From: Neisseria weixii
GTDB taxonomy: Bacteria; Pseudomonadota; Gammaproteobacteria; Burkholderiales; Neisseriaceae
Assembly: GCF_002327085.1 (NCBI RefSeq)
Contig: NZ_CP023429.1
Location: forward strand, 1,940,383 to 2,004,382
Length of the DNA: 64,000 nucleotides
Direction of reading: 5' to 3'
This document shows positions 55,860 through 64,000 of this stretch, one piece after another. The notes under the pieces are model-generated. The model saw only the letters and a list, made by a program, of their open reading frames with translations, was not told the origin of the DNA and did not search any database. Numbering within the stretch: the stretch's first letter is position 1; each line of letters opens with the position of its first letter. Both the position numbers and the translations under genes were made by a program.

Positions 55860-56810
55860 ATGAAATTACAACAATTACGCTACGCGCTCGAAGTTTACCG
55901 CCATAACCTGAATGTCTCCGAAGCCGCCGACGCACTGTTCACTTCCCAACCGGGCATTTCTAAGCAAATCCGATTATTAGAAGAAGAGCTGGGCATTCAG
56001 ATTTTCATCCGCAGCGGAAAACGCGTGGTTTCGGTTTCACAACCGGGCAAAGCAGTGTTAGAAATTTCCGAGCGTATTTTGCGTGACGTGCAAAATATCA
56101 AAAACATCGGTAACGAGTTTACCGACCACGACAGCGGCGCACTCACCATCGCAACTACACACACACAAGCTCGTTATGCTCTACCGCATATTGTGGCAGA
56201 TTTTATGAAGCGTTATCCCAAGGTTAACCTTACCATTAAACAGGGCAGCCCTTCGGCTATTGCGCAAATGGTCAGCAACGGTGAAGCCGACATCGCCATC
56301 ATCACCGAAAAGCTCGATGACCACCCTGAATTGCACAAACTCAATTGCTACGATTGGAATCATGCCGTGGTAGTGCCGAAAAACCATCCTTTGCTGGATT
56401 GTAGGAATCCGCTCAGCATTGAAGATTTAGCCAGCTTTCCACTGATTACTTATGAATTTGCTTTCCATTCCGGCAGCAGCATTGCACGTGCCTTTAGCAA
56501 AGCCAAGCTGGAGCAGCCGGAGGTAGCTTTGGCTGCAGCCGATGCCGATGTATTGAAAACGTATGTCAAACTGGGCTTGGGCGCGGGCTTGATGGCGAAA
56601 ATGGCTTACGATCCGCAAGCCGATCAGGATTTGGAATTGATTGATGTCGCCCACCTGTTTGAACCGTCACCCACATGGATTGCCATCCGTTCCGATACTT
56701 ATTTGCGCGGCTATACTTATGACTTTATCAAAATGTTCGCCCCGCACTTAAACCGCGAAACCATCGATCGTATTTTGTATGCGCCGATTGTGGAAGATTT
56801 TTCTATTTAA
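55860..56810 (+). CDS. cysB: LysR-type regulator of cysteine biosynthesis
   Basis: Activates sulfate assimilation genes with N-acetylserine as inducer. ATG 55860 (MKLQQLRYALEVYRHNLNVSEAA) gives 316 residues, and codons upstream to 55830 add nothing. The winged HTH contains ALFTSQPGISKQIRLLEEELG, and the effector domain begins at LTIATTHTQARYALPHIVADF with the Thr-Thr-His-Thr-Gln ligand loop of CysB/Cbl. Terminated by a weak DUS pair. Confidence 0.95.
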   Translation: MKLQQLRYALEVYRHNLNVSEAADALFTSQPGISKQIRLLEEELGIQIFIRSGKRVVSVSQPGKAVLEISERILRDVQNIKNIGNEFTDHDSGALTIATTHTQARYALPHIVADFMKRYPKVNLTIKQGSPSAIAQMVSNGEADIAIITEKLDDHPELHKLNCYDWNHAVVVPKNHPLLDCRNPLSIEDLASFPLITYEFAFHSGSSIARAFSKAKLEQPEVALAAADADVLKTYVKLGLGAGLMAKMAYDPQADQDLELIDVAHLFEPSPTWIAIRSDTYLRGYTYDFIKMFAPHLNRETIDRILYAPIVEDFSI

Positions 56811-56835
56811 AGCGTTCATATTTGCTTAAAATATC

Positions 56836-56868
56836 AAAAGGCCGTCTGAAGTTTCAAACCGGCCTTTC
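56836..56868. terminator. Imperfect DUS-pair terminator
   Basis: AAAAGGCCGTCTGAA pairs with TTTCAAACCGGCCTTTC imperfectly. It lies between the convergent cysB and fnr genes. Confidence 0.65.
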
Positions 56869-56884
56869 TTTTAATGTCCAAGCC

Positions 56885-57619
56885 TTACATAGCATGCGCA
56901 CAGCCAGACACCATTTTTTTCAAAGCCCGCGAATCAAGAATCTTGATATGCTTGTGTTCCACTTCAATCAAACCTTCGTGATGGAACTTCGACAGCGTGC
57001 GGCTGACAGTTTCCAATTTCAAACCCAAATAGCTGCCGATTTCCTCACGCGACATGCGCAAAATGAAATCATTGGCGGCAAAACCGCGCGAATACAAACG
57101 ATTCGACAAATTCAACAAAAACGCAGCCAATCGCTCTTCGGCACGCATATTACCCAACAACAGCATCACGCCTTGATCACGTACAATCTCGCGGCTCATT
57201 AAGCGGAAAAAATGGGTTTGCAGACTTGGAATGTTTTGCCCTAACTCTTCCATATGTGCAAACGGTAATTCACACACTTCGCTGTCTTCCAAGGCCACGG
57301 CATCACAGCTATGAACATGCGAACAAATGCCGTCCATGCCGATCAACTCACCCGACATAAAGAAACCGGTTACTTGGTCGCGACCGTCTTGGCTTGCCAC
57401 TGTGGTTTTAAAAAAACCGGCACGAATGGTAAACAAAGAAGTAAACGGCTCGCCGGCACGGAACAGATACTCGCCTTTTTTCAGACGGCGGCTCTGACGG
57501 ATAACGGCATCCAATTGGGAAAATTCGTTAGGCATCAGACCAACGGGCAAACAAAGTTCACGCAAGGAACACGTGGAACACAGTGCTTTCAATTGATGTG
57601 TAGAATTGTGTGCGGCCAT
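56885..57619 (-). CDS. fnr: Oxygen-sensing transcription regulator FNR
   Basis: Global regulator of anaerobic and microaerobic genes through an oxygen-labile [4Fe-4S] cluster. ATG 57619 (MAAHNSTHQLKAL) gives 244 residues. Cluster ligands are C14, C17, C23 (CxxCxxxxxC) and C105 in HVHSC, matching C20, C23, C29 and C122 of E. coli. The recognition helix contains ETVSRTLSKF with the E, S and R that read TTGAT. Divergent from hemN with an FNR box between them. Confidence 0.95.
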   Translation of the reverse strand: MAAHNSTHQLKALCSTCSLRELCLPVGLMPNEFSQLDAVIRQSRRLKKGEYLFRAGEPFTSLFTIRAGFFKTTVASQDGRDQVTGFFMSGELIGMDGICSHVHSCDAVALEDSEVCELPFAHMEELGQNIPSLQTHFFRLMSREIVRDQGVMLLLGNMRAEERLAAFLLNLSNRLYSRGFAANDFILRMSREEIGSYLGLKLETVSRTLSKFHHEGLIEVEHKHIKILDSRALKKMVSGCAHAM

Positions 57620-57667
57620 AAAACAAACACCTTTGTTATAAAACTTCTTGTTCTGACTGAGCTTCCC

Positions 57668-57681
57668 TTGACTCATATCAA
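57668..57681. promoter_or_regulatory. FNR box between fnr and hemN
   Basis: TTGACTCATATCAA matches the FNR consensus with one change. Relative to hemN it would sit near -41 if transcription starts at about 57716, though the -10 (CATTCT) is weak. Toward fnr a TATAAC hexamer on the minus strand (57635-57640) puts it near -46, so autoregulation is possible. Confidence 0.7.
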
Positions 57682-57767
57682 GACAGGTTTATCATAATGT
57701 GGCATTCTAGCAAACTAAATCGAGTTTTACTAATTCGTTAAACAAAATATAACACAACACGACCATC

Positions 57768-59174
57768 ATGAAAATAATCCCGATACAAAACAACGAACTA
57801 CCAGAATTCGACCGCGATTTAATTGCCAAGCTTCCGACAAGCGGCCCACGCTATACTTCCTACCCCACCGCCGACCGCTTCCACGATGGTTTCCGCGAAG
57901 CCGAATACACCCATGCGCTGCATTTACGCGGTCTGGGCGCGCTCAATAAGCCTTTATCGCTTTATATTCACATTCCGTTTTGCAATACCATTTGCTATTA
58001 CTGCGGCTGCAACAAAATCATCACCAAAGACAAAATCCGCGCCGATGCTTATATTGAGTATCTCGAGCGTGAAATGGAACTGCTCGCCCCGCATCTCAAC
58101 GGCCGTCATCAATTGGCGCAACTTCACTTCGGCGGCGGCACCCCGACTTTTTTAAGCGACGACCAGCTTGAGCGTGTGTTTAAGATGATTCGCAAGCATT
58201 TCCAACTCATGCCCAACGGTGAATACTCCATCGAAATCGACCCGCGCAAAGTCAGCCGCGAAACGGTACACAACCTCGGCAAACTCGGCTTCAACCGCAT
58301 GAGCGTAGGCATTCAGGATTTCGACCCGAAAGTGCAAGAAGCGGTCAACCGCATTCAAAGCTTTGAAGAAACCAAAGAGGTGATTGATGCCGCGCGCAAA
58401 GCCGGCTTCAAATCCGTCAGCGTCGATTTGATTTACGGCCTGCCGCATCAATCGGTAGAAAGCATGAAAGCCACCATCGATACCGTGCTCAGCCTCGATC
58501 CCGACCGTTTGGCACTGTATCACTATGCCCACCTGCCCCATATTTTCAAACCGCAACGCCGCATCGATACCAATGCCGTACCGGGTAGCGAAGAAAAACT
58601 CGATATGCTGCAATATTGCGTGCAAACCCTGACCGGCCGCGGCTATGTATTCATCGGCATGGACCACTTTGCCAAACCTGACGACGAGCTTTCCATCGCC
58701 CTGAAAGAAGGCTGGTTGCAGCGCAATTTCCAAGGCTATTCAACCTATGCCGATTGCGATTTGGTGGCCATCGGCGTGTCGAGCATCGGCAAAATCGGCA
58801 GCACCTATGCCCAAAACGAGCGCGACATCGACGCTTATTACGCCGCCATTGATGAAGGCCGATTGCCGATTATGCGCGGCTACCAGTTAAACCAAGACGA
58901 CTTATTGCGCCGCAACATCATTCAAGATTTGATGTGCCGCTTTTCATTGGATTTCCAAATTTACGAAAGCGTGTTCGGCATTCCGTTACACCAATATTTT
59001 GCCGATGAATTGGCTGATTTGCAGAATCTGGCGGAACTCGGCTTGCTGCGCTTGAAGCCGCACGGCCTGACTGTGACTCCGAAAGGCCGTTTCCTGATTC
59101 GCAATATTGCTATGGTGTTCGACTACCACTTGCGCCATAAAGAAACCACGGCGAAATATTCGCAAACCGTGTAA
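57768..59174 (+). CDS. hemN: Oxygen-independent coproporphyrinogen III oxidase
   Basis: Radical-SAM enzyme of haem synthesis when oxygen is low. The 468 residues show the radical-SAM cluster IHIPFCNTICYYCGCNK with C72, C76 and C79, plus the HemN-specific C81. GGGTPTFLS and the C-terminal HemN domain (NIIQDLMCRF) follow. The FNR box upstream fits its role. Ends at a DUS terminator. Confidence 0.96.
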   Translation: MKIIPIQNNELPEFDRDLIAKLPTSGPRYTSYPTADRFHDGFREAEYTHALHLRGLGALNKPLSLYIHIPFCNTICYYCGCNKIITKDKIRADAYIEYLEREMELLAPHLNGRHQLAQLHFGGGTPTFLSDDQLERVFKMIRKHFQLMPNGEYSIEIDPRKVSRETVHNLGKLGFNRMSVGIQDFDPKVQEAVNRIQSFEETKEVIDAARKAGFKSVSVDLIYGLPHQSVESMKATIDTVLSLDPDRLALYHYAHLPHIFKPQRRIDTNAVPGSEEKLDMLQYCVQTLTGRGYVFIGMDHFAKPDDELSIALKEGWLQRNFQGYSTYADCDLVAIGVSSIGKIGSTYAQNERDIDAYYAAIDEGRLPIMRGYQLNQDDLLRRNIIQDLMCRFSLDFQIYESVFGIPLHQYFADELADLQNLAELGLLRLKPHGLTVTPKGRFLIRNIAMVFDYHLRHKETTAKYSQTV

Positions 59175-59191
59175 AATGTTTTGCTTCATGA

Positions 59192-59231
59192 CAAGGCCGT
59201 CTGAAAACATATTCTGCTTTCAGACGGCCTA
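59192..59231 (+). terminator. DUS-pair terminator of hemN
   Basis: AAGGCCGTCTGAAAACA pairs with TTTCAGACGGCCT across a short loop, 18 bases after the hemN stop. Confidence 0.8.
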
Positions 59232-59288
59232 TCGGTTGTTGCGTATCTCATTGACTTTACATCAATAACCACCTACCATGACAGAAAA

Positions 59289-59558
59289 ATGACATTTTTC
59301 CCTGCCATGCAACAGCCCGACTTCTTCACCATTCCCAGCCCGTGTATCGGCGTATGCGAAGCCAATGCCAAAGGCTATTGCAAGGGCTGTTTGCGCAGCC
59401 GTGAAGAGCGGCTCTATTGGCAGCAGATGAGCGACGACCAGAAACACCAAGTCATGCGCCTGTTGAGTATGCGCAAAAACAAAATCCGCAACCGCAAACT
59501 GGATTTACTCGCCCCTGTCGATGGATCCAACGCCGAACAAATCAGCCTCGATTTTTAG
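59289..59558 (+). CDS. DUF1289 family protein
   Basis: The 89-residue protein has the four-cysteine motif CIGVCEANAKGYCKGCLRS, probably a small metal or Fe-S site, then a basic Arg/Lys-rich helix (MRLLSMRKNKIRNRK). Function unknown. The family is frequent in proteobacteria. A second ATG at 59307 is also possible as start. Confidence 0.88.
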   Translation: MTFFPAMQQPDFFTIPSPCIGVCEANAKGYCKGCLRSREERLYWQQMSDDQKHQVMRLLSMRKNKIRNRKLDLLAPVDGSNAEQISLDF

Positions 59559-59583
59559 GATAATCTACCAATCCACATACAAC

Positions 59584-59611
59584 AAGGCCGTCTGAATCTT
59601 CAGACGGCCTC
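59584..59611. terminator. DUS-pair terminator between convergent genes
   Basis: AAGGCCGTCTGAA and TTCAGACGGCCT are separated by only three bases. It serves the DUF1289 gene and the site-2 protease gene. Confidence 0.85.
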
Positions 59612-59617
59612 AGCTTT

Positions 59618-60268
59618 TTAGATGATTAAGCCGACAAATCCTGCCACCAACGATATAATCAAGTTCACCATCGGCCCGATTACCGTCCACAACACACCGG
59701 TCATCAGCAAAATCAAGATAATCCAAGTGCCGTAAGGCTCAATCTTGCGGTATTGTATGGATTGCTTCGCCGGTAGAAAGCTGTCGACAAAGCGGCCACC
59801 GTCCAAAGGCGGCACCGGCAGCATGTTCAGCACAAACAGTACCGCATTGATGGAAATACCGAATTGCGCCATTTTCGACATCGGAAACTGATACGATTCA
59901 GGCGCATACACAGCCGCTACCGCCACCAATCCCCAGCCGAACGCCATCACCAGATTCGACAACGGCCCGGCAATCGCCACCGTACGCATACCCAAACGCG
60001 CATCACGGAAATTACGCGGAATCACCGGCACCGGTTTTGCCCAGCCGAACATAAAACCGGTCGTAAAAAACAATACCGCCGGCACCACCACCGTGCCGAT
60101 CGGGTCAATATGCGCCAACGGATTCAGCGTCAGCCTGCCCATCTGCTCGGCGGTATGGTCACCCCAATAACGCGCCGCATAGCCGTGTGCGGCCTCATGC
60201 ACCGTAATCGCCAGCAACACCGGCAGCACCGCCAGTAAAAAAATGCCTAAATCAAAATTCTGAAACAT
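59618..60268 (-). CDS. Site-2 protease family protein (M50B, YwhC/Rip3-like)
   Basis: Integral membrane metalloprotease of 216 residues from ATG 60268 (MFQNFDLGIFLLAVLPV). Zinc ligands are in VHEAAHGYAARYWGD (HExxH) and NMLPVPPLDGGR (Asp), with six helices. It lacks the PDZ domain of RseP, so it belongs to the short group of unknown substrate. The frame is open above the ATG but without similarity. Confidence 0.9.
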   Translation of the reverse strand: MFQNFDLGIFLLAVLPVLLAITVHEAAHGYAARYWGDHTAEQMGRLTLNPLAHIDPIGTVVVPAVLFFTTGFMFGWAKPVPVIPRNFRDARLGMRTVAIAGPLSNLVMAFGWGLVAVAAVYAPESYQFPMSKMAQFGISINAVLFVLNMLPVPPLDGGRFVDSFLPAKQSIQYRKIEPYGTWIILILLMTGVLWTVIGPMVNLIISLVAGFVGLII

Positions 60269-60414
60269 GGTTTTCGCTCCGTAGAAAGCTGTTTTAGGAA
60301 ACAGCTTTTCGAATATCAAGGCCGTCTGAACCGCCAGATAGTCAAGAATATAACAGATTTTGCAGATATGGGCATAAGGTGGGGATTCAAGGCGCGTAAA
60401 GAATCGGGAAGCAC

Positions 60415-61107
60415 CTACTTCCCTAACACAAATTCTGCCGCCGCCTGCGCATGCAATGCAGCCGTATCGAAAAACGGTAGTTTATGATCGCCTTCCCGAA
60501 TCAAAAGGCCGATTTCGGTGCAACCCAAAATTATCCCCTCGGCCCCCTGTTCAGCCAAATCATGCACAGTCTCTAAATAAAAATCATGACTTTCAGGCAA
60601 AATCTTTCCCAAGCACAGCTCTTCAAAAATAATACGGTGGACTTCCGCTTGCCGCTGTTCATCAGGAACCACCATCTCAATACCGCGCTGCTTCAGGCCT
60701 TCTCTGTAAAATGCATCCTGCATGGTAAATAACGTCCCCAAAACGCCTATCTTTTTAATGCCCCGTGCTTTAATCACTTCAACTGTGACATCCAGTATAT
60801 GTAAAAACGGTATTTGCACCGCCGCCTGAATTTCGGCCGCATTTTTATGCATGGTATTGGTCGCCAACAAAATTCCTTGTGCACCAATGCTCTCAAGCTT
60901 AACCGCCGCTTCGGCTAAAATTTCACCCGTTTCCTGCCATGCACCGCTTTTCTGGCGCCGTACGATTTCTTCAAAATCGACACTCAGCATCACCATCGGC
61001 GCAGAATGGTTACTGCCCGCTTTTTGATTCACCAAGCGGTTGATTTCCTGATAATAAATCACTGTGCTTTCAGGCGACATACCGCCGATAATGCCTATCG
61101 TTTTCAC
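60415..61107 (-). CDS. Aspartate/glutamate racemase family protein
   Basis: The 230-residue protein interconverts L- and D-aspartate or glutamate, or a similar amino acid. N-terminal IGIIGGMSPESTVIYYQEIN is typical. The catalytic pair is Thr83 in ATNTMHK and Cys196 in GCTEIG. This Thr/Cys pair instead of Cys/Cys is that of the E. coli YgeA type, as I recall, which is stereospecific. Single-gene unit. Confidence 0.88.
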   Translation of the reverse strand: MKTIGIIGGMSPESTVIYYQEINRLVNQKAGSNHSAPMVMLSVDFEEIVRRQKSGAWQETGEILAEAAVKLESIGAQGILLATNTMHKNAAEIQAAVQIPFLHILDVTVEVIKARGIKKIGVLGTLFTMQDAFYREGLKQRGIEMVVPDEQRQAEVHRIIFEELCLGKILPESHDFYLETVHDLAEQGAEGIILGCTEIGLLIREGDHKLPFFDTAALHAQAAAEFVLGK

Positions 61108-61185
61108 GGTTTTCCTTTCATCTTAACAGCTTCATGTGTCAGGCCTTCCGAAACATCACTTTTCAGCAGCCTTTTTCAGCAAATT

Positions 61186-61806
61186 TTACAAGCCAAACAA
61201 CCCTTTATCGCCCTTGCCTTCACGGATTAATTCTGTGCCGTCGGTCATGTCAATCACGGTAGTCGGCTCGGTGCCGCACCAGCCACCGTCAATCACCAAA
61301 TCGACACTGTGCTCCAAGCGGTCGCGGATTTCGTAGGGATCGGTCAGCGGTTCATCGTCTTCGGGCAGCATTAAGGTGCAGCTCAACAAAGGTTCGCCCA
61401 ATTCTTGCAACAAAGCCAAGGCGATTTTGTTGTCGGGTACGCGCAGGCCGATGGTTTTGCGTTTTGGGTGCATGGTGCGGTTGGGCACTTCTTTGGTGGC
61501 TTCCAAAATAAAGGTGTAGCTGCCCGGCGTAGCGGCTTTGAGCTGGCGGAACTGGCTGTTGTCCACTTTGGCATACGTGCCCAATTCGCTTAAATCACCG
61601 CACATCAAGGTCAGATGGTGTTTTTGGTCAATTTTGCGGATGTGCAGGATTTTTTCCATCGCGTTTTTGTCACCGAGTTGGCAACCCAGCGCATAGCAGG
61701 AATCGGTGGGGTAAACAATCATGCCGCCGTTGCGCACGATGTCGGCGGCTTGCTTAATCAGGCGTTCTTGAGGATTATCGGGATGAATGGCGAAAAATTG
61801 TGCCAT
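61186..61806 (-). CDS. YciO/Sua5-type L-threonylcarbamoyladenylate synthase family protein
   Basis: The 206-residue protein (ATG 61806, MAQFFAIHPDNPQERL) has the YrdC fold: the nucleotide-binding motif KIDQKHHLTLMC, PTDSCYALGC near the start and STxT-like PTTVIDMTDG near the end. It has the length of YciO rather than TsaC, so its role in the tRNA t6A modification is not certain. The YciO group has only weak activity of this kind. Confidence 0.85.
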   Translation of the reverse strand: MAQFFAIHPDNPQERLIKQAADIVRNGGMIVYPTDSCYALGCQLGDKNAMEKILHIRKIDQKHHLTLMCGDLSELGTYAKVDNSQFRQLKAATPGSYTFILEATKEVPNRTMHPKRKTIGLRVPDNKIALALLQELGEPLLSCTLMLPEDDEPLTDPYEIRDRLEHSVDLVIDGGWCGTEPTTVIDMTDGTELIREGKGDKGLFGL

Positions 61807-61869
61807 GTTTGTGTCCTTTGCGTTTAATAGTTTTGGTTCGGCGCATATTGTAAAACTTATTGATTGAAA

Positions 61870-61918
61870 AGACAAAAGGCCGTCTGAAAGTTTTTAGGTT
61901 TCAGACGGCCTTTTGTCT
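61870..61918. terminator. Long DUS-pair terminator
   Basis: AGACAAAAGGCCGTCTGAAA and its complement make a 20-bp stem, among the longest here. It is upstream of the YciO-type gene on the minus strand, so its upstream source gene is unclear. Confidence 0.7.
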
Positions 61919-62009
61919 ATGCAAACAAATAAACATCACTTTTTTAACACTACGGCGGAAGTATTTTCTCAAATTTTAATTGATCAGATTTATCGGCTAT
62001 TTCTGTAGA

Positions 62010-62235
62010 TTTAATGTTTGCGCTTCATGGCCGCGCAACCACCTACTTTTAGCTTCGCAAAAAGTAGACAAAAGAAAGGCGGCCGCAGTTGCAGGTTCGC
62101 CCTTTAAGACAGACTTTCTTTACTACGCAAGATTTTGGCAGCAGGCTGAATCCGCCGCTTAGGGCGTCTCAGACAACGAGCCTTTTACTCTGCCAAAATC
62201 CTGCTACGTTCGGCTGCGCCAGCGGATTCGTTAGT
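62010..62235. repeat. Structured non-coding repeat with several inverted arms
   Basis: A hairpin CTACTTTTAGC / AAAAAGTAG lies at 62043-62067. Further out GATTTTGGCAG (62131) and CTGCCAAAATC (62190) pair, and so do GAATCCGC and GCGGATTC. The first part (ACCACCTACTTTT with GGCGGCCGC) looks like a dispersed repeat I recall from other Neisseriaceae and gamma-proteobacteria. No gene. The rest of 61919-62327 is featureless except a DUS terminator. Confidence 0.5.
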
Positions 62236-62264
62236 TTATTTCCAAGTTACTGTTGGGTGAAAAT

Positions 62265-62299
62265 TAGGCCGTCTGAAACCTCCCGTTTCAGACGGCCTA
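62265..62299 (-). terminator. DUS-pair terminator of prpF
   Basis: TAGGCCGTCTGAAAC and GTTTCAGACGGCCTA form a perfect stem, 29 bases after the prpF stop. Confidence 0.85.
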
Positions 62300-62327
62300 T
62301 CATCATCAAACCTAATTACAAACTGCC

Positions 62328-63497
62328 TTAAAACGTATCATCCGGCACACGTACCCAGCCTTCCATAATCACACGCGCGCTGCGGCTCATGACGGCTTTG
62401 GTGGCGGCCCATTGGCCCTCAACCGACTCGGCCGATGCACCCACGCGCAAAGTGCCGGACGGGTGGCCGAAACGCACGGCATCGCGTTTTCCGCCACCTG
62501 CGGCCAAGTTCACCAAGCTGCCTTCAACGGCGGCTGCAGTGGCGATGGCAACGGAAGCCGTGCCCATCATGGCATGGTGCAATTTACCCATGCTCATGGC
62601 ACGCACCAGCAAATCAATATCGCCTGTCCGGATGGTTTTGCCGCTGGAAGCGGTGTAATCGGTTGGTGGCGCGACAAAGGCCACTTTCGGCGTATGCGCG
62701 CGCGTGGCGGCTTCGGCAACGTCTTGAATCAAGCCCATTTTCACTGCGCCGTATGCGCGGATGGTTTCCAATTTTTCCAAAGCGGCGGGATCGTTGTTGA
62801 TGTCATCCTGCAACTCGGTGCCGGTATAGCCTAAATCGGCAGCATTCAGGAAAATGGTGGGGATGCCCGCATTAATCATGGTGGCTTTGAACGTGCCGAT
62901 ATTCGGAACTTCTAAATCATCGACCACATTGCCGGTCGGAAACATGCTGCCTTCGCCATCGGCCGGATCGATAAATTCGATTTGCACTTCGGCAGCCGGA
63001 AAGGTCACGCCGTCGAGCTCAAAATCGCCGGTTTCCAACACTTCGCCGTTTTGCATCGGCACATGGGCAATGATGGTTTTGCCGATATTTTTCTGCCAGA
63101 TGTTGACGGTACAAATGCCGTCTGAAGGGATTTTGGCCGAATCAACCAAGCCTTGTGAAATGGCGAATGCGCCCACGGCAGCGGTGAGGTTGCCGCAGTT
63201 TCCGCTCCAATCGACAAATGGTTTGTCAATCGACACTTGACCGAACAGATAATCGACATCGTGGCCGGCGCGTTCGGATTTATCCAAAATCACGGCCTTG
63301 CTGGTGGACGAGCCGGCATTGCCCAAACCGTCGATTTGTTTGCCGTAAGGATCCGGGCTGCCTAACACGCGCAACAGGATTTTATCGCGCGCTTCGCCTG
63401 CTTGTTGTGCGGCTTCGGGCAAATCGGTGCGTTTGAAAAATACGCCTTTGGATGTGCCGCCGCGGTAATACACGGCCGGGATTTTTATTTGCGGCAT
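62328..63497 (-). CDS. prpF: 2-methylaconitate cis-trans isomerase PrpF
   Basis: Isomerises 2-methylaconitate in the 2-methylcitrate cycle for propionate use, working with the AcnD-type dehydratase. The 389 residues have two diaminopimelate-epimerase-like halves. PAVYYRGGTSKGVFF with the catalytic Lys and SGNCGNLTAAVGAFAI with the Cys are clear, and FGHPSGTLRVG follows near the end. The other prp genes would be expected upstream, beyond the window. Confidence 0.94.
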   Translation of the reverse strand: MPQIKIPAVYYRGGTSKGVFFKRTDLPEAAQQAGEARDKILLRVLGSPDPYGKQIDGLGNAGSSTSKAVILDKSERAGHDVDYLFGQVSIDKPFVDWSGNCGNLTAAVGAFAISQGLVDSAKIPSDGICTVNIWQKNIGKTIIAHVPMQNGEVLETGDFELDGVTFPAAEVQIEFIDPADGEGSMFPTGNVVDDLEVPNIGTFKATMINAGIPTIFLNAADLGYTGTELQDDINNDPAALEKLETIRAYGAVKMGLIQDVAEAATRAHTPKVAFVAPPTDYTASSGKTIRTGDIDLLVRAMSMGKLHHAMMGTASVAIATAAAVEGSLVNLAAGGGKRDAVRFGHPSGTLRVGASAESVEGQWAATKAVMSRSARVIMEGWVRVPDDTF

Positions 63498-63527
63498 TTG
63501 GATTCTCCTTGTTTTTCTTGTTTGGGT

Positions 63528-64000
63528 TCAGACGGCCTTTGCCACCGTCCATTTTTCTACAACTCCGCTTCTGACGGCGAACAGTTCATGGTTCGTAATG
63601 GGACGGATGTCTAATCTGCCCTGCTGTGCGGCCATTATTTTTTCGCAGACTTCAACGAAGGGTTCGCTGCGATAATGCACGAGCGGGTAAAACGGGATAA
63701 GTGCCAAGCCTTTTGTGCCTTTGAGTTCGGGCGCGGCGGCAGGATTTTCCATCGGTGCGTAGCAGGCGATATCGGGGCTTAAAACCAGCGTACCCGCGGA
63801 TTCGCCGATATAGGTTTTGCCTTGACTGAGGTGGCCGACCAGCATGCAGTCGACATTTTTACGGCGCATTTCCTGCAACAGGCAGAAAGTGTTGCCTGAT
63901 ACATAAATATAGCCGCTTTGTTGCAGGGTTCGGACAATATGTTCAACGGGTGCGGCAGCGATGTCCAATTCTTCGACGGCCATACCGAGCGAGCGCAAAG
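63528..64000 (-). CDS. Peptidase E-like protein (S51 family), 3' part only
   Basis: Partial gene: the start lies beyond the right edge. The visible 157 residues carry YIYVSGNTFCLLQEM and GKTYIGESAGTLVLSPDI with the nucleophile Ser in GESAG, followed by the family's YPLVHYRSEPFVE region. It is an aspartyl dipeptidase type (hydrolysing Asp-X dipeptides) or a related hydrolase. The stop codon is supplied by a DUS (GCCGTCTGA). Confidence 0.85.
   Translation of the reverse strand, partial: LRSLGMAVEELDIAAAPVEHIVRTLQQSGYIYVSGNTFCLLQEMRRKNVDCMLVGHLSQGKTYIGESAGTLVLSPDIACYAPMENPAAAPELKGTKGLALIPFYPLVHYRSEPFVEVCEKIMAAQQGRLDIRPITNHELFAVRSGVVEKWTVAKAV

Noticed and set aside
1..64000. tRNA, rRNA genes or CRISPR arrays
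   Set aside because: I saw no cloverleaf-like sequence with CCA-end context, no rRNA signature and no regularly spaced repeats. The many repeated 12-mers are DUS.

Overview
The window comes from a Neisseria species. Dozens of DNA uptake sequences (DUS) of the 12-mer form AGGCCGTCTGAA are scattered through it, mostly as inverted pairs behind genes where they act as terminators. This is the AG-DUS dialect of many commensal Neisseria rather than the ATGCCGTCTGAA form of the meningococcus/gonococcus, although a few AT-type copies are present. The DUS receptor gene comP, rmpM, a Correia-like element, a dRS3-type repeat and IS1016-, IS1106- and IS3-type elements agree with this. I cannot fix the species.

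Region 1 (1-7.6 kb) is accessory. It is an array of three cassettes, each a small AT-rich membrane-protein gene directly followed by an FrpC-like gene with a Gly/Ala-rich N-terminus. Cassette A is truncated after the self-processing module, B is a decayed remnant split by an IS1016-type element, and C runs on into a full RTX region but carries two frameshifts. The GC-rich processing module is nearly the same in A and C and contains a DUS in its coding sequence, so the array looks built for swapping N-terminal domains.

Region 2 (7.7-18.5 kb) is redox metabolism: a butanediol dehydrogenase broken by a stop codon, gloA, pntAB, a formate/nitrite transporter behind a textbook FNR promoter, and a convergent Cys-type formate dehydrogenase operon with two apparent frameshifts. 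Region 3 (18.5-28.7 kb) holds a thioredoxin-like lipoprotein, rlmL, a NUDIX hydrolase, the recO-pdxJ-acpS group and a MacA-MacB-outer membrane factor export operon. Region 4 (29-36.8 kb) holds two minor pilins (the second is comP with Gln at mature position 5), an IS1106-like element inserted in a DUS, pheA, a Bcr-type transporter, a double-glycine bacteriocin with a probable immunity gene, and a HerA-like ATPase whose partial duplicate lies on the other side of the bacteriocin genes.

Region 5 (36.8-52.9 kb) is mostly core: isochorismatase, parE, rppH, a polyamine-binding lipoprotein, ETF-ubiquinone oxidoreductase, the zinc importer znuCBA with a candidate Zur site and an unlisted 33-residue membrane ORF, a CytX-type permease, an alanine/sodium symporter, apaG, pgpA and thiL. 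Region 6 (53.2-64 kb) has an IS3-type element lodged in the rmpM terminator, rmpM, cysB, the divergent fnr/hemN pair, a DUF1289 gene, a site-2 protease, an aspartate/glutamate racemase, a YciO/Sua5-type protein, prpF and the 3' part of a peptidase E-like gene.

Several conserved genes (fdhA, fdhB, macB, the isochorismatase, the IS3 orfB) are broken by single-base losses in short G/C runs. That common pattern may be assembly error rather than biology, so these genes may be intact in the organism.
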